Below the pieces are notes generated by a model that saw only the letters and a program-made list of their open reading frames with translations, searched no databases and was not told where the DNA came from. Below are positions 4,883 to 5,813 of a stretch of 5,813 bases of DNA, piece by piece. Position 1 is the stretch's first letter, and each line of letters starts with the position of its first letter. The stretch lies in the NCBI GenBank assembly GCA_001805205.1, contig MHER01000057.1, positions 8,625-14,437 of the forward strand. The letters run 5' to 3'. This DNA comes from Nitrospirae bacterium RIFCSPLOW2_12_42_9. GTDB lineage: Bacteria > Nitrospirota > 9FT-COMBO-42-15 > HDB-SIOI813. A program made the position numbers and the translations under genes.

Positions 4883-5813
4883 ATGGAAGACATATTCACA
4901 ATGATCCTTGCAGTTGGAAAGGGTGAAAGATTATACCCCCTTACTGCCCACAGGGCCAAACCTGCTGTACCTTTTGGCGGAAAATACAGGATAATTGATA
5001 TTACCTTAAGCAATGCCGTAAATTCCGGTCTTCGCAGAATAGCCGTCCTTGTCCAGTATAAGTCTCTATCCCTTGACAGACATATACGCCAGGGCTGGAC
5101 CATCCTGAGCACCTTTCTCGATGAATATATAATTACTATACCGCCGCAACAGCGGGTTGGTCAGGACTGGTACAGGGGTACTGCAGATGCAATCTATCAA
5201 AATCTCTATGTAGTTGAACACGCAAGCCCGAAGCATGTATTAGTACTCTCAGGTGACCATGTATATAAAATGGACTATTCAGATATGTACAGGTTTCATA
5301 AAGAGAATAATGCAGATGCTACTATTGCTGTTATTGAATTTGATAAGGAAAAGGCCTCAAGCTTTGGGGTATTAGAGGTGGATAATGAGTATCGCATTAT
5401 AGGTTTTGAAGAAAAACCGGATAAACCAAAATCCATACCAGGCAGCCCTGATTTCTCCTTATGTTCAATGGGTGTGTATCTGTTTAATACAGATGCGGTC
5501 ATCCCTTACCTCGAGGCTGACTCAGGAGAAGATAGCGCCCATGATTTCGGAAAGAATATAATCCCTGCAATGATAAAAAAAAGCAGGGTCTATGCATATA
5601 ATTTCAAAGACCTTAATAAAAAAGAGGCCAAATACTGGCGTGATATAGGAACCATCGATGCATACTGGGAGGCCAATCTCGACATGGTCTCTGTAACACC
5701 TGTCTTTAATCTCTATGATAAAGAGTGGCCAATAAGGACATATCAGGCACAACACCCCCCTGCAAAATTTGTGTTCGCCCAGGAAGCGGAAGGCGGTCGT
5801 CTTGGTGTAGCGC
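4883..5813 (+). CDS. glgC: Glucose-1-phosphate adenylyltransferase (ADP-glucose pyrophosphorylase), 3' end cut by window edge
   Basis: GlgC makes ADP-glucose from glucose-1-phosphate and ATP, the committed step of bacterial glycogen synthesis. 310 codons are present. Motifs in order: MILAVGKGERLYPLT (7-21, nucleotide loop), RAKPAVPFGGKYRIID (24-39), LSNAVNSGLRRIAVLVQYKS (42-61), WYRGTADAIYQNL (96-108), SGDHVYKMDY (123-132) with D125 matching E. coli catalytic D142, FEEKP (175-179) with K178 matching glucose-1-phosphate-binding K195, SMGVYLF (195-201), HDFGKNIIP (220-228), YWRDIGTIDAYWEANLDM (251-268) and WPIRTY (282-287). The C-terminal beta-helix, roughly 110 residues, lies outside the window. 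Two departures stand out: Val11 replaces the first Gly of the usual GGxGxRL loop, and His23 occupies the place of E. coli K39, the fructose-1,6-bisphosphate activator site, so regulation probably differs. The ATG at 4883 follows an in-frame TAA (4874-4876) and gives the usual N-terminus; its Shine-Dalgarno is poor. ATG at 4901 would cut into the core strand. Confidence 0.96.
   Translation, partial: MEDIFTMILAVGKGERLYPLTAHRAKPAVPFGGKYRIIDITLSNAVNSGLRRIAVLVQYKSLSLDRHIRQGWTILSTFLDEYIITIPPQQRVGQDWYRGTADAIYQNLYVVEHASPKHVLVLSGDHVYKMDYSDMYRFHKENNADATIAVIEFDKEKASSFGVLEVDNEYRIIGFEEKPDKPKSIPGSPDFSLCSMGVYLFNTDAVIPYLEADSGEDSAHDFGKNIIPAMIKKSRVYAYNFKDLNKKEAKYWRDIGTIDAYWEANLDMVSVTPVFNLYDKEWPIRTYQAQHPPAKFVFAQEAEGGRLGVA

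Noticed and set aside
4873..5755. Minus-strand open frames at 4873-5112, 5296-5502 and 5522-5755
   Set aside because: Antisense shadows of glgC, which is continuous through the whole stretch with all its family motifs.

Overview
The window is a compact, gene-dense bacterial segment of moderate to low GC with two divergent transcription units. Five complete genes and one gene cut by the left edge lie on the minus strand; one gene cut by the right edge lies on the plus strand. No RNA gene, transposase, integrase or CRISPR array is visible. Gene content (a DsrEFH/TusBCD trio, TusA, a DsrE2-type protein, a two-domain GlnE, and GlgC) fits a Gram-negative bacterium with a sulfur-relay system, for example a Nitrospirota- or Desulfobacterota-like lineage. 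That placement is a low-confidence inference.

Layout of the minus strand, in transcription order from about 4740 down to the left edge: tusD/dsrE-like (4738-4403), tusC/dsrF-like (4406-4047), tusB/dsrH-like (4038-3784), tusA (3764-3519), a DsrE2-type protein (3509-2970) and glnE (2951-1, C-terminus outside the window). Spacing runs from a 4-bp ATGA overlap to 19 bp, so the six genes look like one operon. The first five form a cytoplasmic sulfur-transfer chain: TusA carries persulfide on its CPLP cysteine, the DsrEFH/TusBCD-type complex receives it through the conserved cysteine of the TusD-like subunit, and the DsrE2 protein is a further persulfide-handling partner. The usual downstream acceptor, TusE/DsrC, is not in the window. 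The last gene is the two-headed enzyme that adenylylates and deadenylylates glutamine synthetase, so nitrogen control appears to be co-transcribed with sulfur trafficking.

The 144-bp divergent intergenic region (4739-4882) has two candidate back-to-back promoters, each with a perfect TATAAT, and a perfect 47-bp palindrome built from four copies of an 11-bp unit (AATCCCCCTTT). The palindrome overlaps the end of the rightward -10 box and would sit in the 5' leader of glgC.

The plus strand carries glgC (4883 to the right edge), ADP-glucose pyrophosphorylase of glycogen synthesis, with its catalytic domain nearly complete and its C-terminal beta-helix cut off. It has an unusual Val in the first glycine of its nucleotide-binding loop.

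The most notable points are the sulfur-relay/glnE linkage, the nested palindrome over the divergent promoter region, and several departures from family-typical key residues (GlgC Val11, no DsrH-type cysteine in TusB, an extra cysteine in DsrE2). I did not find a clearly new system. The unusual part is the combination of known families.
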